The position numbers were made by a program, and so were the translations under genes. A DNA stretch of 64,000 bases from Hyphomonadaceae bacterium (GTDB lineage: Bacteria; Pseudomonadota; Alphaproteobacteria; Caulobacterales; Aquidulcibacteraceae): assembly GCA_016791385.1 (NCBI GenBank), contig JAEUMR010000009.1, positions 1 to 64,000 on the forward strand, in the 5' to 3' direction. Positions 26,678-36,299 of the stretch are shown here, piece after piece (the stretch's first letter is position 1; the number at the start of each line of letters is the position of its first letter). Under the pieces are notes generated by a model. That model saw only the letters and a program-made list of their open reading frames with translations, ran no database searches and was not told the origin of the DNA.

Positions 26678-27409
26678 TCACCTGCAAGCGCCCGCTGATC
26701 TTCCGCAGAACTGCGGCTCACCATCCACGATTCTGAAAAATCGATTGGCGTTCTCTCCGCAGTTCACCCAGTAAAGGCCTTGCTGGTTTACAGATTCACT
26801 GCCGATCTCAATCGATCTGCACTGACCGGAAGCCAACAAAGACGCAGCGCCCGTCCTCAACGCACGAACGTCGGCTTCGGTGTGGCCATCTTCCCCGACC
26901 GCGGGGATGCCCTGAATGCGTTCGTCGTTCAGGTCGGGCGAAAGGTCTGGCTGCGTCAACGCCTCAGGTCGCTGTCGTGACAAATCAGAAGCTCGGACCC
27001 ACCCGGGGTCGAATCGGAGTTCAGTAACTCGCATCCATCCTTCGCGTCGATCAGTGACCTCGACTCGTTGTCCGCGATAAATGCGATTCACGACTGGGCC
27101 GTTCGGCGATGACCGTTCCTCAGTCATGCCCACTGAAACGAAATATGTGTTTGGTCCGACTGGCCGCTCAGTCGGTGTCGCGGCCGGTGTGGGCGCGGCC
27201 GCAGGTTCCGGCGCGGGCTCGGCTGTCGTGTCGATCTCGCAAGCACGTTCCATCTCCTCCAAGTTGCGCCGAAGGATGTAGTCTGGAGCGGACGCGGTCA
27301 CAGCTGCGCGCAGGGCTTCCTCAGCCCGCTCGCACGCGGGCGTGCCGAACCCCGTCCTCGGACCGCAGGCCGCGAGAGCACCAGCTATCAAAAGAACTAC
27401 GATCCGCAT
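26678..27409 (-). CDS. SH3-like lipoprotein inserted between mccB and mccA
   Basis: A 243-residue putative lipoprotein. The start MRIVVLLIAGALAACGPRTG at 27409 gives a lipobox LAAC; a longer frame to 27457 lies inside mccB and is not used. The middle (about 85-150) looks like a bacterial SH3 domain: YFVSVGMTEERSSPNGPVV followed by NRIYRGQRVEVTDRREGWMRV and DPGWVRASDL. The C-terminal part has conserved-looking cysteines, CRSIEIG and WVNCGENANRFFRI. The start is four bases after the mccB stop and its stop six bases before mccA, so it is translated with the carboxylase subunits. The text here is visibly less GC-biased than in its neighbours, suggesting acquisition. It has no known place in leucine catabolism. 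Confidence 0.65.
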   Translation of the reverse strand: MRIVVLLIAGALAACGPRTGFGTPACERAEEALRAAVTASAPDYILRRNLEEMERACEIDTTAEPAPEPAAAPTPAATPTERPVGPNTYFVSVGMTEERSSPNGPVVNRIYRGQRVEVTDRREGWMRVTELRFDPGWVRASDLSRQRPEALTQPDLSPDLNDERIQGIPAVGEDGHTEADVRALRTGAASLLASGQCRSIEIGSESVNQQGLYWVNCGENANRFFRIVDGEPQFCGRSAGACR

Positions 27410-27413
27410 CACG

Positions 27414-29018
27414 TCACATCCTAAACACGCCAAAGCGCGTTTCCGGGATTGGCGCATTAAGTGATGCGCTGATCGCTAGGCCCAGCACATCGCGCGTCTG
27501 CGCAGGATCGATGATGCCGTCGTCCCAGAGGCGCGCGGTGGCGTGGTACGGATCGCCTTCGGCTTCGTAGCGCGCGCGGATTGGGTCTTTGAATTTTTCT
27601 TCTTCCGCTTTGGCCCAGGTCTCGCCTTTCGCTTCCATGCCGTCGCGTTTCACTTGCGCGAGCACGCTGGCCGCTTGTTCGCCACCCATGACGGAGATGC
27701 GGGAGTTGGGCCAGGTGAACAAAAAGCGCGGAGAATAGGCGCGGCCACACATGCCGTAATTGCCGGCGCCGAATGAGCCGCCGATCAGCACGGTGAATTT
27801 CGGCACTTCGGCGGAAGCGACGGCTGTCACCATCTTCGCGCCGTCCTTGGCGATTCCGCCCGCTTCGTACTTGCCGCCGACCATGAAGCCGGAAATGTTT
27901 TGCAGGAACACGAGCGGAATGCCGCGCTTGCAGGCGAGCTCGATGAAGTGCGCAGCCTTGAGCGCGCTCTCACTGAACAGAATGCCGTTGTTGGCGAGGA
28001 TGGCGACCGGGTAGCCCCAGATGCGGGCAAAGCCGGTGACGAGCGTTGCGCCGTAGAGCGGCTTGAACTCGTCGAACTCGCTGCCATCGACGATGCGGGC
28101 GATCACTTCGTGCACATCATACGGCGCGCGCACGTCGGGCGGCAGGATGCCGTAAAGCTCTTGCGGGTCGTACGCCGGCGGCGCCGGTTCACGCAGATCG
28201 AGGCTGACGTGCTTTGTGCTGTTGAGATTGGCGACAGCGCGGCGAACCAGATGCAGCGCGTGCGCATCGTCCTGCGCGAGGTGATCGACAACGCCCGACT
28301 TGCGCGCGTGCAGATCGCCGCCGCCCAAATCTTCGGCGCTGATCACTTCGCCGGTCGCGGCTTTCACCAGCGGCGGCCCGCCGAGAAAGATAGTGCCTTG
28401 GTTACGGACGATAATCGTCTCATCGCTCATCGCCGGCACGTAAGCGCCGCCAGCGGTGCATGAACCCATGACGCAGGCGATCTGCGCGATGCCCTCGGCG
28501 CTCATGCGCGCTTGGTTGTAAAAGATGCGGCCGAAATGGTCGCGGTCGGGGAAGACTTCGGCCTGGTGCGGCAGGTTCGCGCCGCCGCTATCGACCAGAT
28601 AGACGCACGGCAGCTTGTTCTGCATCGCGATCTCTTGCGCGCGCAGGTGCTTCTTCACCGTCATTGGAAAATAAGCGCCGCCCTTCACCGTGGCGTCGTT
28701 GGCGACGATCATCACTTCGCGACCGGAGACGCGGCCAATGCCGGTGATGACGCCGGCCGCGGGCGCTTCGCCGTTGTAAAGGTCGTAGGCCGCAAGCGCG
28801 CCGACTTCGAGGAACGGCGCGCCAGGATCGAGCAAACGCTCAACCCGCTCACGCGGCAGAAGCTTACCACGTTCGGTGTGGCGTTTGCGATGCGCCTCCG
28901 GCCCGCCGAGCGCGATCTCCGCCGCGCGCGCACGTAGTTGCTGCGCCAGCGCGCGGTGGTGCGCCGCGTTCTTGGCGAAGGCTTCGGAGTTTGGATCGAT
29001 GTTGGATTTGAGTTTCAT
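27414..29018 (-). CDS. mccB: Methylcrotonyl-CoA carboxylase carboxyltransferase subunit
   Basis: A 534-residue crotonase-fold carboxyltransferase. The first half contains [31 protein letters not shown], in which the sequence around NLPHQ is specific for MccB as opposed to propionyl-CoA carboxylase beta. The second half contains [27 protein letters not shown] and [18 protein letters not shown], also typical of MccB. It transfers CO2 from biotin to 3-methylcrotonyl-CoA. Its start overlaps the ivd stop by four bases. The partner subunit is separated from it by the lipoprotein gene. Confidence 0.92.
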   Translation of the reverse strand: MKLKSNIDPNSEAFAKNAAHHRALAQQLRARAAEIALGGPEAHRKRHTERGKLLPRERVERLLDPGAPFLEVGALAAYDLYNGEAPAAGVITGIGRVSGREVMIVANDATVKGGAYFPMTVKKHLRAQEIAMQNKLPCVYLVDSGGANLPHQAEVFPDRDHFGRIFYNQARMSAEGIAQIACVMGSCTAGGAYVPAMSDETIIVRNQGTIFLGGPPLVKAATGEVISAEDLGGGDLHARKSGVVDHLAQDDAHALHLVRRAVANLNSTKHVSLDLREPAPPAYDPQELYGILPPDVRAPYDVHEVIARIVDGSEFDEFKPLYGATLVTGFARIWGYPVAILANNGILFSESALKAAHFIELACKRGIPLVFLQNISGFMVGGKYEAGGIAKDGAKMVTAVASAEVPKFTVLIGGSFGAGNYGMCGRAYSPRFLFTWPNSRISVMGGEQAASVLAQVKRDGMEAKGETWAKAEEEKFKDPIRARYEAEGDPYHATARLWDDGIIDPAQTRDVLGLAISASLNAPIPETRFGVFRM

Positions 29019-30175
29019 GCGCCGATGATCTCGCGCCCGATCAAGAACCGCCGCACTTCGTTGGTGCCGGCGCCGATATCGTAGAGCTTAGCGTCGCGCA
29101 GAAAGCGCTCAACCGGGAAGTCGCGCGTATAACCCGCGCCGCCGAGCGCCTGGATGGCTTCGAGCGAGACCTTCACCGCGCTCTCCGAAGCGTAGAGGAT
29201 AGCGCCCGCCGCGTCGTGGCGCGTGGTCTTGCCCGCGTCGCACGCCTTCGCAACGGCGTACACGTAAGCGCGCGCCGAGTTGAGCGCGACGATCATGTCC
29301 GCGACCTTCGCCTGCATCAGCTGGAAAGAGCCGATCGGGCGGCCGAATTGTCTGCGCTCGCGCACGTAAGGGAGAACCACATCGAGGCACGCCTGCATGA
29401 TGCCGAGCGGTCCAGCGGCGAGCACGGCGCGCTCGTAATCGAGCCCGCTCATCAGCACGCCGGCGCCGTGGTTGACCGGCCCCATCGTGTTCTCTTCCGG
29501 CACTTCGCAATCCTCGAACACCAGTTCGCCGGTGTCGGAGCCGCGCATGCCCATCTTGTCGAGCTTCTGGCTGACGCTGAAGCCCTTCATGCCGCGCTCG
29601 ATGATGAAGGCGGTGATGCCGCCCGAGCCCGCGAGCGGATCGGTCTTGGCGTAGACAACGAGTGTATCTGCGTGCGGCGCGTTGGTGATCCAGAACTTCG
29701 TGCCGTTGAGCACGTAGCGGTCGCCCTTGTGCTCGGCGCGCAGCTTCATACCGATGACATCCGAACCGGCGCCGGCTTCGCTCATGGCCAGCGAGCCGAC
29801 ATGCTCGCCGCTGATCAGCTTGGGCAGATATTTGCGCTTCTGCTCCGGCGTCGCCCAACGGCGGAGCTGGTTCACGCACAGGTTCGAGTGCGCGCCGTAG
29901 GAAAGGCCGATTGAGGCCGAAGCGCGGGAGACCTCCTCCATCGCCACGACATGCTCGAGATAGCCAAGGCCGGCGCCGCCCCACTCCTCTTCCACGGTGA
30001 TGCCGTGCAGGCCGAGCTCGCCCATCTCCGGCCAGAGTTCGCGGGCGAAGGTGTTGGTGGCGTCAATCTCCGCCGCCTTGGGGGCGATGCGTTCGGCGGC
30101 GTAGCGCCGGGTGGCGTCGCGGATGGCGTCGGCGGTTTCGCCGAGCTGGAAATCGAGCTGATAGGAATCGGTCAT
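29015..30175 (-). CDS. ivd: Isovaleryl-CoA dehydrogenase
   Basis: A 386-residue acyl-CoA dehydrogenase that oxidises isovaleryl-CoA to 3-methylcrotonyl-CoA, passing electrons to [19 protein letters not shown] near residue 135 is the substrate and FAD loop; [20 protein letters not shown] follows. The catalytic glutamate of this subfamily lies in the [15 protein letters not shown] helix (near residue 250), the location specific for isovaleryl- and long-chain enzymes. [30 protein letters not shown] ends the family signature. It is the first gene of the operon and divergent from a LysR gene. Confidence 0.92.
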   Translation of the reverse strand: MTDSYQLDFQLGETADAIRDATRRYAAERIAPKAAEIDATNTFARELWPEMGELGLHGITVEEEWGGAGLGYLEHVVAMEEVSRASASIGLSYGAHSNLCVNQLRRWATPEQKRKYLPKLISGEHVGSLAMSEAGAGSDVIGMKLRAEHKGDRYVLNGTKFWITNAPHADTLVVYAKTDPLAGSGGITAFIIERGMKGFSVSQKLDKMGMRGSDTGELVFEDCEVPEENTMGPVNHGAGVLMSGLDYERAVLAAGPLGIMQACLDVVLPYVRERRQFGRPIGSFQLMQAKVADMIVALNSARAYVYAVAKACDAGKTTRHDAAGAILYASESAVKVSLEAIQALGGAGYTRDFPVERFLRDAKLYDIGAGTNEVRRFLIGREIIGA

Positions 30176-30225
30176 CGAGCGCCTCCCGACGCTTCTATGT
30201 TTCCCCTCTGCAGTAATTGATTTGC

Positions 30226-30240
30226 ATTTCTAATGGAAAT
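30226..30240. promoter_or_regulatory. LysR-type box between ivd and the regulator
   Basis: ATTTC-TAATG-GAAAT is an inverted repeat of five-base arms around a five-base centre, and contains the LysR signature T-N11-A. It lies in the 90-base gap between divergent ivd and the LysR gene, which is where such a regulator normally binds. The pattern is seen; function is inferred. Confidence 0.45.
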
Positions 30241-30274
30241 TGAACGTTTCGAACAGAACTGATAGATGCTATCT

Positions 30275-31153
30275 ATGGATCGATATCTGCTGCGTTACTT
30301 CCTGGCGGTCGCCGAGCTGGGTTCGTTCTCGAAGGCGGCGGCGCGAGTTTCGGTCACGCAGCCGACGCTCTCGGTCGGCATCGCCAAGCTGGAGCAGGAA
30401 GTCGGCGCGCGCCTGTTCGAGCGGACCACCCGCCGGGTTTCGCTGACCCCAGCCGGCAGCCGCTTCCTCGTCCACGCCCGCCGTATCACCCAGGAGTACG
30501 AAGCCGCGCTGCGCGAGGTCGCCGAAGCGCCGCAGCTGAAACGCGTGCGCGCGGGCATCCTCTCGACCATCCCAGCGCATGACCTGGAGCGCGTCGTGGC
30601 GCAGCACGCCAAGCACGCCGATGGGGAGGCGCTGGAGATGCTCGACTCCACCGAGCGCGACATCGCCAACCGGCTCTCGGACGGGCGCCTCGACCTTGCG
30701 CTCACCATCCTGCGCCCGAACCTCGACAGCTTCGCCCGCGAGGCGTTGCGCAGCGAGCCCTACGTGCTGTTCGTGGCGGCGAACCACAAACTGGCGGGCG
30801 CCGAGAGCATCGAAGGCGGCGCGCTGGCGGGAGAAACCATGATCGTGCGCCGCCAGTGCGAAGGCCTGCCCGAGGTCTCGCGCTACTTCACCAGCCGTGA
30901 TGTGCGCCCCTCGTTCAGCCTGCGCACGCTTTCGGACGATCGCGCCATGAGCATGGTCGCGGCCGGAATTGGCGTTACGGTTGCGCCATCCAGCTTCAAG
31001 CGCCCGGGTGTCGCTGCTGTGGCCCTCGCGGGCTTCAGCTTGAGCCGTGAGGTCGGCCTTGTGTTCTCCGATCGCGTGCGCGAGCGCGCTGGCGCCTTCG
31101 TGGAAGCTGTGCGCGCCACCTACGCGGCGAGCGCCGGTCGCAAATCAAGGTAA
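30275..31153 (+). CDS. LysR family regulator, probably of leucine catabolism
   Basis: A 292-residue LysR-type protein. The N-terminal helix-turn-helix reads YFLAVAELGSFSKAAARVSVTQPTLSVGIAKLE, followed by RLFERTTRRVSLTPAG. A periplasmic-binding-like effector domain fills residues 90-290. The ATG at 30275 (MDRYLLRYF) fits the family N-terminus; an ATG three codons upstream at 30266 is the alternative. The gene is divergent from ivd with a palindromic T-N11-A box between them, so it probably controls the leucine operon. In most proteobacteria that job falls to a MerR-type LiuR, which makes this unusual. The effector is unknown. Confidence 0.8.
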   Translation: MDRYLLRYFLAVAELGSFSKAAARVSVTQPTLSVGIAKLEQEVGARLFERTTRRVSLTPAGSRFLVHARRITQEYEAALREVAEAPQLKRVRAGILSTIPAHDLERVVAQHAKHADGEALEMLDSTERDIANRLSDGRLDLALTILRPNLDSFAREALRSEPYVLFVAANHKLAGAESIEGGALAGETMIVRRQCEGLPEVSRYFTSRDVRPSFSLRTLSDDRAMSMVAAGIGVTVAPSSFKRPGVAAVALAGFSLSREVGLVFSDRVRERAGAFVEAVRATYAASAGRKSR

Positions 31154-31169
31154 ACGGGCCGCGCCCGCG

Positions 31170-31189
31170 TTGCTGGTCACCCCCAGCAA
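31170..31189 (+). terminator. Possible terminator after the LysR gene
   Basis: TTGCTGG-TCACCC-CCAGCAA forms a seven-base-pair stem 17 bases after the LysR stop and before ku. It is followed by TGTTACG, a poor U-tract, so termination would be weak. Confidence 0.3.
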
Positions 31190-31235
31190 TGTTACGCTCA
31201 CGGAACGTCGGGTCTTACAAGGGCGTTTGCCTCTC

Positions 31236-32171
31236 ATGCCACCTCCAGCTCGTCCCGTTTGGACTGGGCAAATCCGGCTCGCCCTGGTGGCGTTGCCGGT
31301 GAAGCTCTATTCGGCTCTCGATTCCCGGGAGAAGATTTCCTTCAACCAGATCCACGAGCCGTCCAAGCAACGGATCCGGTACGAGAAGGTGGCGCCGGGC
31401 GTGGGCCCGGTGAGCAAGGACGAGATCGTCAAAGGCTACGAATATTCGAAGGGCCGCTACGTGCTCTTCTCCGATGACGAGTTCGAGGCGCTGAAGGTCG
31501 AGTCCAAGAAGACGCTCGACATGGTGCAGTTCGCACCAGCCGAGACGATCGACCCGCTTTATTTCGACAAGCCCTATTACGCACTGCCGGACGGCAAGTT
31601 GGCGGACGAACCGTACCGGGTGGTGCGCGACGCGCTTCGCCGCACCAAGACGGTGGGTCTCGGCCAGATCACCATGCGCGGCCGCTCCTACATCGCCGCG
31701 GTGAAGCCTTACGAAGACGGCCTCCTCGTCGAAACCGTGCATTACGCTGAAGAGCTGCGTGCCGCGAAGAGCTTCTTCGACGAAATTCCGAGCACCAAGC
31801 TGGACGCCGATCTGATCGACCTGGCCGAAGAACTGATCACCCGGAAAAAGGCGAAGTTCGATCCGAGCAAGTTCGAGGATGAATACGCGCTCGCACTCGA
31901 GCGGCTGGTGAAGAAGAAGATCGAGCGCCACGGCGAACTGGTATTGGAAGACCAGGAAGAGCCCTCGCCGGACTATGGCGACAATGTCGTCAGCTTGGTC
32001 GATGCCCTGAAAAAATCGTTGTCGAAAAAGCAGAGCGGCAAACCAGCCGCAGCTAACGACGACGAGGACGAAGCTCCAGCGCCGCGCAAGCGCGCCGCGG
32101 CGGAACGGCGCCGTCCCGCGGCACGGGCGAAAGCCCCCGCTAAATCCACCGCGAAGCGCGCGAAGAAATGA
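31236..32171 (+). CDS. ku: Ku DNA end-binding protein
   Basis: A 311-residue bacterial Ku. The core spans about residues 1-255, opening RPVWTGQIRLALVALPVKLYSA and including KGYEYSKGRYVLFSDDEFEAL, both standard. The C-terminal 55 residues are lysine-, arginine- and alanine-rich (APRKRAAAERRRPAARAKA), a DNA-contacting tail seen in many bacterial Ku proteins. Ku binds broken DNA ends as a ring and recruits LigD. The ATG at 31236 is chosen; a longer frame overlaps lysR. The stop overlaps the ligD ATG by four bases. Confidence 0.94.
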   Translation: MPPPARPVWTGQIRLALVALPVKLYSALDSREKISFNQIHEPSKQRIRYEKVAPGVGPVSKDEIVKGYEYSKGRYVLFSDDEFEALKVESKKTLDMVQFAPAETIDPLYFDKPYYALPDGKLADEPYRVVRDALRRTKTVGLGQITMRGRSYIAAVKPYEDGLLVETVHYAEELRAAKSFFDEIPSTKLDADLIDLAEELITRKKAKFDPSKFEDEYALALERLVKKKIERHGELVLEDQEEPSPDYGDNVVSLVDALKKSLSKKQSGKPAAANDDEDEAPAPRKRAAAERRRPAARAKAPAKSTAKRAKK

Positions 32172-34666
32172 GCCGCGCGCCCGCAAAACGGGCGAAGCGA
32201 ACGCATCCCTCGAAAAGCGCGGCGGCGATCGAGGGCTTGGCCGAGTACAATCGCCGACGCGACTTTGCCAAAACCAACGAGCCTGCCGGCGGCACGCTGA
32301 AGGGCGGCGGCGGCATGTTCGTGGTGCAAAAGCACGCCGCTACGCGCCTGCACTATGATTTCCGTCTCGAACATGACGGCGTGCTGCTCAGTTGGGCAGT
32401 ACCGCAGGGCCCCAGCTACGATCCGAAGGTCAAGCGCCTGGCGATGCGGACGGAAAACCATCCGCTCGAATACGGATCGTTCGAAGGTGTCATTCCGAAG
32501 GGCGAGTACGGCGCCGGCGCGGTGATCATCTGGGATACGGGCAAGGTCCAATGGGTGGCCGATCCCGACGAGACACTGAAGAAGGGCGAACTCAAGTTCA
32601 TCCTCGACGGCGAGCGCCTCAAAGGTGAGTTCCATCTGGTGAAGATCAAGCCGCGCGAAGGCGAGCGCGGCGAGCCTTGGCTGCTGTTCAAGTCAAAGAA
32701 CGACGACTATGCCGGCGCCGCCGATCCGGTCGCACGCAACGTCACCAGCATCAAGAGCGGTCGCACCATCGAAGACGTTCGCGCCGATGGCGGCGCGCGT
32801 CTTTGGACCAGCGCCGGCGAGCAAAGGCCGCGCGCGGCCAAGCCGCCAAAATGGGACTTCGTCGAACCCGCGCTGTGTACACCGGTTGAGCGCCCGCCCG
32901 ATGGCGATCAGTGGCTGCACGAGATGAAGTATGACGGCTACCGCCTGCAAGCAGCTGTCTCAGGTTCCTCGGTGAGGCTCTACACGCGCAAAGGCCTCGA
33001 TTGGACCAGCAAGTTCCTCGGCATCGCCGACGCGCTGGCGCGGTTGAACTTGAAAGATGTCCTCATCGACGGCGAGGCCGCCGTCGCCGACTCAAGCGGC
33101 CGCACCGACTTCTCACGCCTGCAGAACTCGCTCGATAATGGCGAGGCCGGCAAGGCGGTCAGCTATTTCGCCTTCGACCTGCTCGCTGAAGGCGCCAAAG
33201 ACCTACGCAAGCTGCCGCTGGTCGAGCGCAAGGCGCGATTGGAGAAGTTGCTCAAAGGCGCTCGTGCGCCGATCCGCTATTCACCGCACGTCGAAGGCGA
33301 TGGACCGCATGTCTTTGACGCGTTCTGCGGCAAAGGCATCGAAGGGGTTGTGTCAAAGAAGGCCGATGCGCCCTATCGCTCTGGCCGTACGCCAGTGTGG
33401 CGGAAGTCGAAATGCGTGAATGAACGTGAGTTCATCATCGTCGGCTATCAGCCCTCGCTGAAAAGCCGCGCCTTCGCCTCGCTGATGCTGGCTGACCGGG
33501 TGAAGGGAGAATTGGTCTATCGCGGCAATGTCGGCACAGGCTTCAATGACAAGACGCTGGCGATGCTGGACGAGAAGCTGCGCAAAATTGCGCGTAAGAC
33601 GGCGCCACTGCCTGTGCCGCGCGAGGCGGCGCGGGGCGCCAAATGGGTCGAACCCAAGCTCGTCGCCCAGATCAGATATGCAGAGCTGACAACGGACGGC
33701 GCCGTGCGGCATGGTGTGTTTCTTGGCCTGCGTGGCGACAAGAGCGCCAAAGATGTCAGCGCCGAAAGCGAGGTTCCCGCTATGAAGTCGCGCGTGCGCC
33801 TCACGCATCCGAGCCGCGTGCTGTTTCCGGACGCGGGCGTCACCAAGGCGGAATACGCCACTTATCTCGAAGCGGCGGCCGAACGCATGGGTCCGTACGT
33901 GTTCGGCCGGCCCGTCAGCCTCGTACGCGCCCCGGACGGCGCCGATGGGCAGCGCTTCTTTCAGAAGCACGCGATGGCCGGCGCGCCGCCGGAGATCAAG
34001 ACGACGCCGGTGACGGAAGCGGACGGCAAAGAGGAACAATATCTGACCCTCCCAAATGCCGACGCGCTGGTAGCGTGCGCACAGATGAGCGCGCTTGAGA
34101 TTCATCTCTGGGGCTCGCGCAACGACGATCTGGAGAAGCCCGATCGCATGGTGTTCGACCTCGATCCGGACGAGGGTCTCGGCTTCCAGCACGTCAAACG
34201 CGCGGCGTTCGACATCAAGGCGCTGCTGGACAGCGCCGATCTGCCCTCTTTCGCCCTGCTCACCGGCGGCAAAGGCATCCACATCGTGTTGCACCTGAAG
34301 CGCAGGCACGGCTGGGACGAGGTGAAGGGTTTCGCTGGCGCTTTTGCTCAGCAGATCGCCGCGCTCGATCCCAAGCGCTTCGTGGCGAAGATGACCAAGG
34401 CGCAGCGCAAGGGCCGCATCTTTATCGACTATTTCCGCAATCATCGCGGCGCGACAGCGATTGCGCCCTATTCCACACGCGCGCGATCCACCGCTTCAAT
34501 CGCCGCGCCTGTGACGTGGAACGAACTGAAGACAATCACCTCCGCCTCGGCCTTCACGTTGCGCGACATGAATGCTCGCCTTGCAGCGCCCGATCCGTGG
34601 AAGGACTATGCCAAGAGCGCTGTGAGCCTGACCAAAGCCGCACGCGCCAAGCTCGGCCTTGATTGA
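32168..34666 (+). CDS. ligD: Multidomain NHEJ ligase LigD (phosphoesterase-ligase-polymerase)
   Basis: An 832-residue protein with three enzymatic domains. Residues about 20-190 form the 3'-phosphoesterase (MFVVQKHAATRLHYDFRLEHDG, with the histidine and aspartate of the metal site). Residues about 220-520 are the ATP-dependent ligase; K254 in EMKYDGYR is the adenylated lysine. Residues about 545-832 are the primase-like polymerase, with D664-L-D-P-D as the metal motif and LTGGKGIHIVLHL following. The order is phosphoesterase-ligase-polymerase, as in Pseudomonas LigD. Together with Ku it repairs double-strand breaks without a template. The two genes form an overlapping pair. Confidence 0.94.
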   Translation: MSRAPAKRAKRTHPSKSAAAIEGLAEYNRRRDFAKTNEPAGGTLKGGGGMFVVQKHAATRLHYDFRLEHDGVLLSWAVPQGPSYDPKVKRLAMRTENHPLEYGSFEGVIPKGEYGAGAVIIWDTGKVQWVADPDETLKKGELKFILDGERLKGEFHLVKIKPREGERGEPWLLFKSKNDDYAGAADPVARNVTSIKSGRTIEDVRADGGARLWTSAGEQRPRAAKPPKWDFVEPALCTPVERPPDGDQWLHEMKYDGYRLQAAVSGSSVRLYTRKGLDWTSKFLGIADALARLNLKDVLIDGEAAVADSSGRTDFSRLQNSLDNGEAGKAVSYFAFDLLAEGAKDLRKLPLVERKARLEKLLKGARAPIRYSPHVEGDGPHVFDAFCGKGIEGVVSKKADAPYRSGRTPVWRKSKCVNEREFIIVGYQPSLKSRAFASLMLADRVKGELVYRGNVGTGFNDKTLAMLDEKLRKIARKTAPLPVPREAARGAKWVEPKLVAQIRYAELTTDGAVRHGVFLGLRGDKSAKDVSAESEVPAMKSRVRLTHPSRVLFPDAGVTKAEYATYLEAAAERMGPYVFGRPVSLVRAPDGADGQRFFQKHAMAGAPPEIKTTPVTEADGKEEQYLTLPNADALVACAQMSALEIHLWGSRNDDLEKPDRMVFDLDPDEGLGFQHVKRAAFDIKALLDSADLPSFALLTGGKGIHIVLHLKRRHGWDEVKGFAGAFAQQIAALDPKRFVAKMTKAQRKGRIFIDYFRNHRGATAIAPYSTRARSTASIAAPVTWNELKTITSASAFTLRDMNARLAAPDPWKDYAKSAVSLTKAARAKLGLD

Positions 34667-34692
34667 GCCGGAAAGCGGCGGGAAACTGACTT

Positions 34693-35439
34693 ATGCGCCG
34701 AACCGCCATCGCCTTGTTGCTTGCACTCGCGGCCTGTGAGCGGAGCGAGCCGCCGCCGCTGCCGCCAGCACCGCAGCAAGTGGCCGAACCGCCTTGGTTC
34801 ATCTGCGACGGCATCGATGCGCCAGCCCTCTACGTGTTCGAGCGCGAAGGCGATGTCGTGCGCGTCGCGAAGTACGACAAGCCGAACGGCGCCATCGTCG
34901 AGCGCAGCGAATACCAAGCCGCCGCGGAGGAAGGCGCGGCGGGCAGCGTGTACACCGGCCTGATGCAAAACGGCGCCGAAGCCGGCGCAGCGCGCCAGAT
35001 CAATCCCGGCATGCTGGAAACGCCGGGCGCTGCGTATACGCCGCCCTTCAGCTCGATCCGCCTCGGCGAGGAGCAAATCACCTGCCGCTGGCTGCCACGC
35101 ACGCGCCTCATCGGCTTCACCGGCCGCCGCAGTTTCGTCGTGCATGAGGACGGCAGCGGCGATCTCATCTACACGACCTACGATTTTGCCGCCGCCGCCC
35201 AGCAGCCACCAATCGAATTGAGCGAAAACGGGCGCACCACGCCCTTTTCCGTCGAGGCCCGCGGCGGTGAAGAGCGCCTGACGCCGAACGGCGCGGAGTA
35301 CACGTTCGACAATCGTGGCTATCGCTACGTCGTCACGGTCTCGCGTGACGGGACAGGCGCCCTCACCGTGCTGCAGAACGGCGCTGAGGTGCAAAGCGAG
35401 CCGCTGATTGCATTTCAACAGGGCTCCGCGGCGGAGTAG
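34693..35439 (+). CDS. Putative lipoprotein of unknown function
   Basis: A 248-residue protein with the lipoprotein leader MRRTAIALLLALAAC (cysteine at residue 15), followed by a proline-rich linker EPPPLPPAPQQ. The mature part contains WFICDGIDAPALYVFERE and EEQITCRWLPRTRL, two cysteines that may pair, and a late beta-rich region GYRYVVTVSRDGTGALTV. It follows ligD by 26 bases but shows no relation to DNA repair. I do not recognise a family. Confidence 0.65.
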   Translation: MRRTAIALLLALAACERSEPPPLPPAPQQVAEPPWFICDGIDAPALYVFEREGDVVRVAKYDKPNGAIVERSEYQAAAEEGAAGSVYTGLMQNGAEAGAARQINPGMLETPGAAYTPPFSSIRLGEEQITCRWLPRTRLIGFTGRRSFVVHEDGSGDLIYTTYDFAAAAQQPPIELSENGRTTPFSVEARGGEERLTPNGAEYTFDNRGYRYVVTVSRDGTGALTVLQNGAEVQSEPLIAFQQGSAAE

Positions 35440-35498
35440 CGATTGTGACGCCGGGCCTGATCGGCTAAGCCGCCGCGTAAGGTCTGCGCGGAGCATCC

Positions 35499-36299
35499 AT
35501 GACATTCGCCACATACGAGAAGAGCGGCCGGGTCGCCGTCATCACCCTGAACCGCCCGGAAAGCCGCAACGCCATCGCCACGCAGCAGGATTGCGACGAT
35601 CTCTCCGGCGCGCTCTGGCGCGCCCATGACGATGCGGACATCAACGTCGTCATCCTCACCGGCGCGGGCAAATCATTCTGTGCCGGCGGCGATCTCAAGG
35701 CGATCCGCGAGCGCAGCGGCATCGGCCCGCGTTCGACCCCCGACGGCACGCGCGCCAACTATCGCCGCGGCGTGCACTCGATCATCAAGGCGCTGGCCGA
35801 TGTCGAGGTGGCGACCATCGCCGCCATCAACGGCCACGCCATCGGCCTTGGTCTCGACATCGGCATCCTTTGCGACATCCGGCTCGCCGGCGCGTCAGCG
35901 AAGATGGCGTCGAGCTTCGTGAAGGTGGGCATCATTCCCGGCGACGGCGGCGCCTGGATCCTGACCCACGCGATCGGCCCCTCACGCGCCGCCGAACTCG
36001 CGCTGACTGGCGACACCATCGACGCCGACGAAGCAGCGCGCATCGGCCTCGTCTCGCGCGTCGTTGCGGACGATGCGCTGATGGATGAAGCGCGCAAGCT
36101 CGCCGACCGCATCGCGGTGAATCCGCCGCGCTCGGTGCGGCTGGCCAAGCGCCTGCTGCGCGAAGCGCAGCACGCCCGGCTTGACGATGTTCTCGAACTC
36201 TCCGCCGCGTTCCAGGCGCTTGCGCACGAAACCGCCGACCACAAGGAAGCGGTGGACGCCTTCACCGAGAAGCGGCCGCCCAAATTCACCGGCGCCTGA
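35499..36299 (+). CDS. Enoyl-CoA hydratase/isomerase family protein
   Basis: A 266-residue crotonase. The oxyanion-hole motif GAGKSFCAGGDLKAI is near residues 52-66 and the second, GHAIGLGLDIGILCDIRLA, near 110-128. MASSFVKVGIIPGDGGAWIL carries the region of the second catalytic acid. It hydrates 2-enoyl-CoA esters or carries out a related reaction; the substrate is not evident, though leucine or fatty acid breakdown are plausible. Its stop overlaps the start of the next gene by one base (TGATG). Confidence 0.82.
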   Translation: MTFATYEKSGRVAVITLNRPESRNAIATQQDCDDLSGALWRAHDDADINVVILTGAGKSFCAGGDLKAIRERSGIGPRSTPDGTRANYRRGVHSIIKALADVEVATIAAINGHAIGLGLDIGILCDIRLAGASAKMASSFVKVGIIPGDGGAWILTHAIGPSRAAELALTGDTIDADEAARIGLVSRVVADDALMDEARKLADRIAVNPPRSVRLAKRLLREAQHARLDDVLELSAAFQALAHETADHKEAVDAFTEKRPPKFTGA

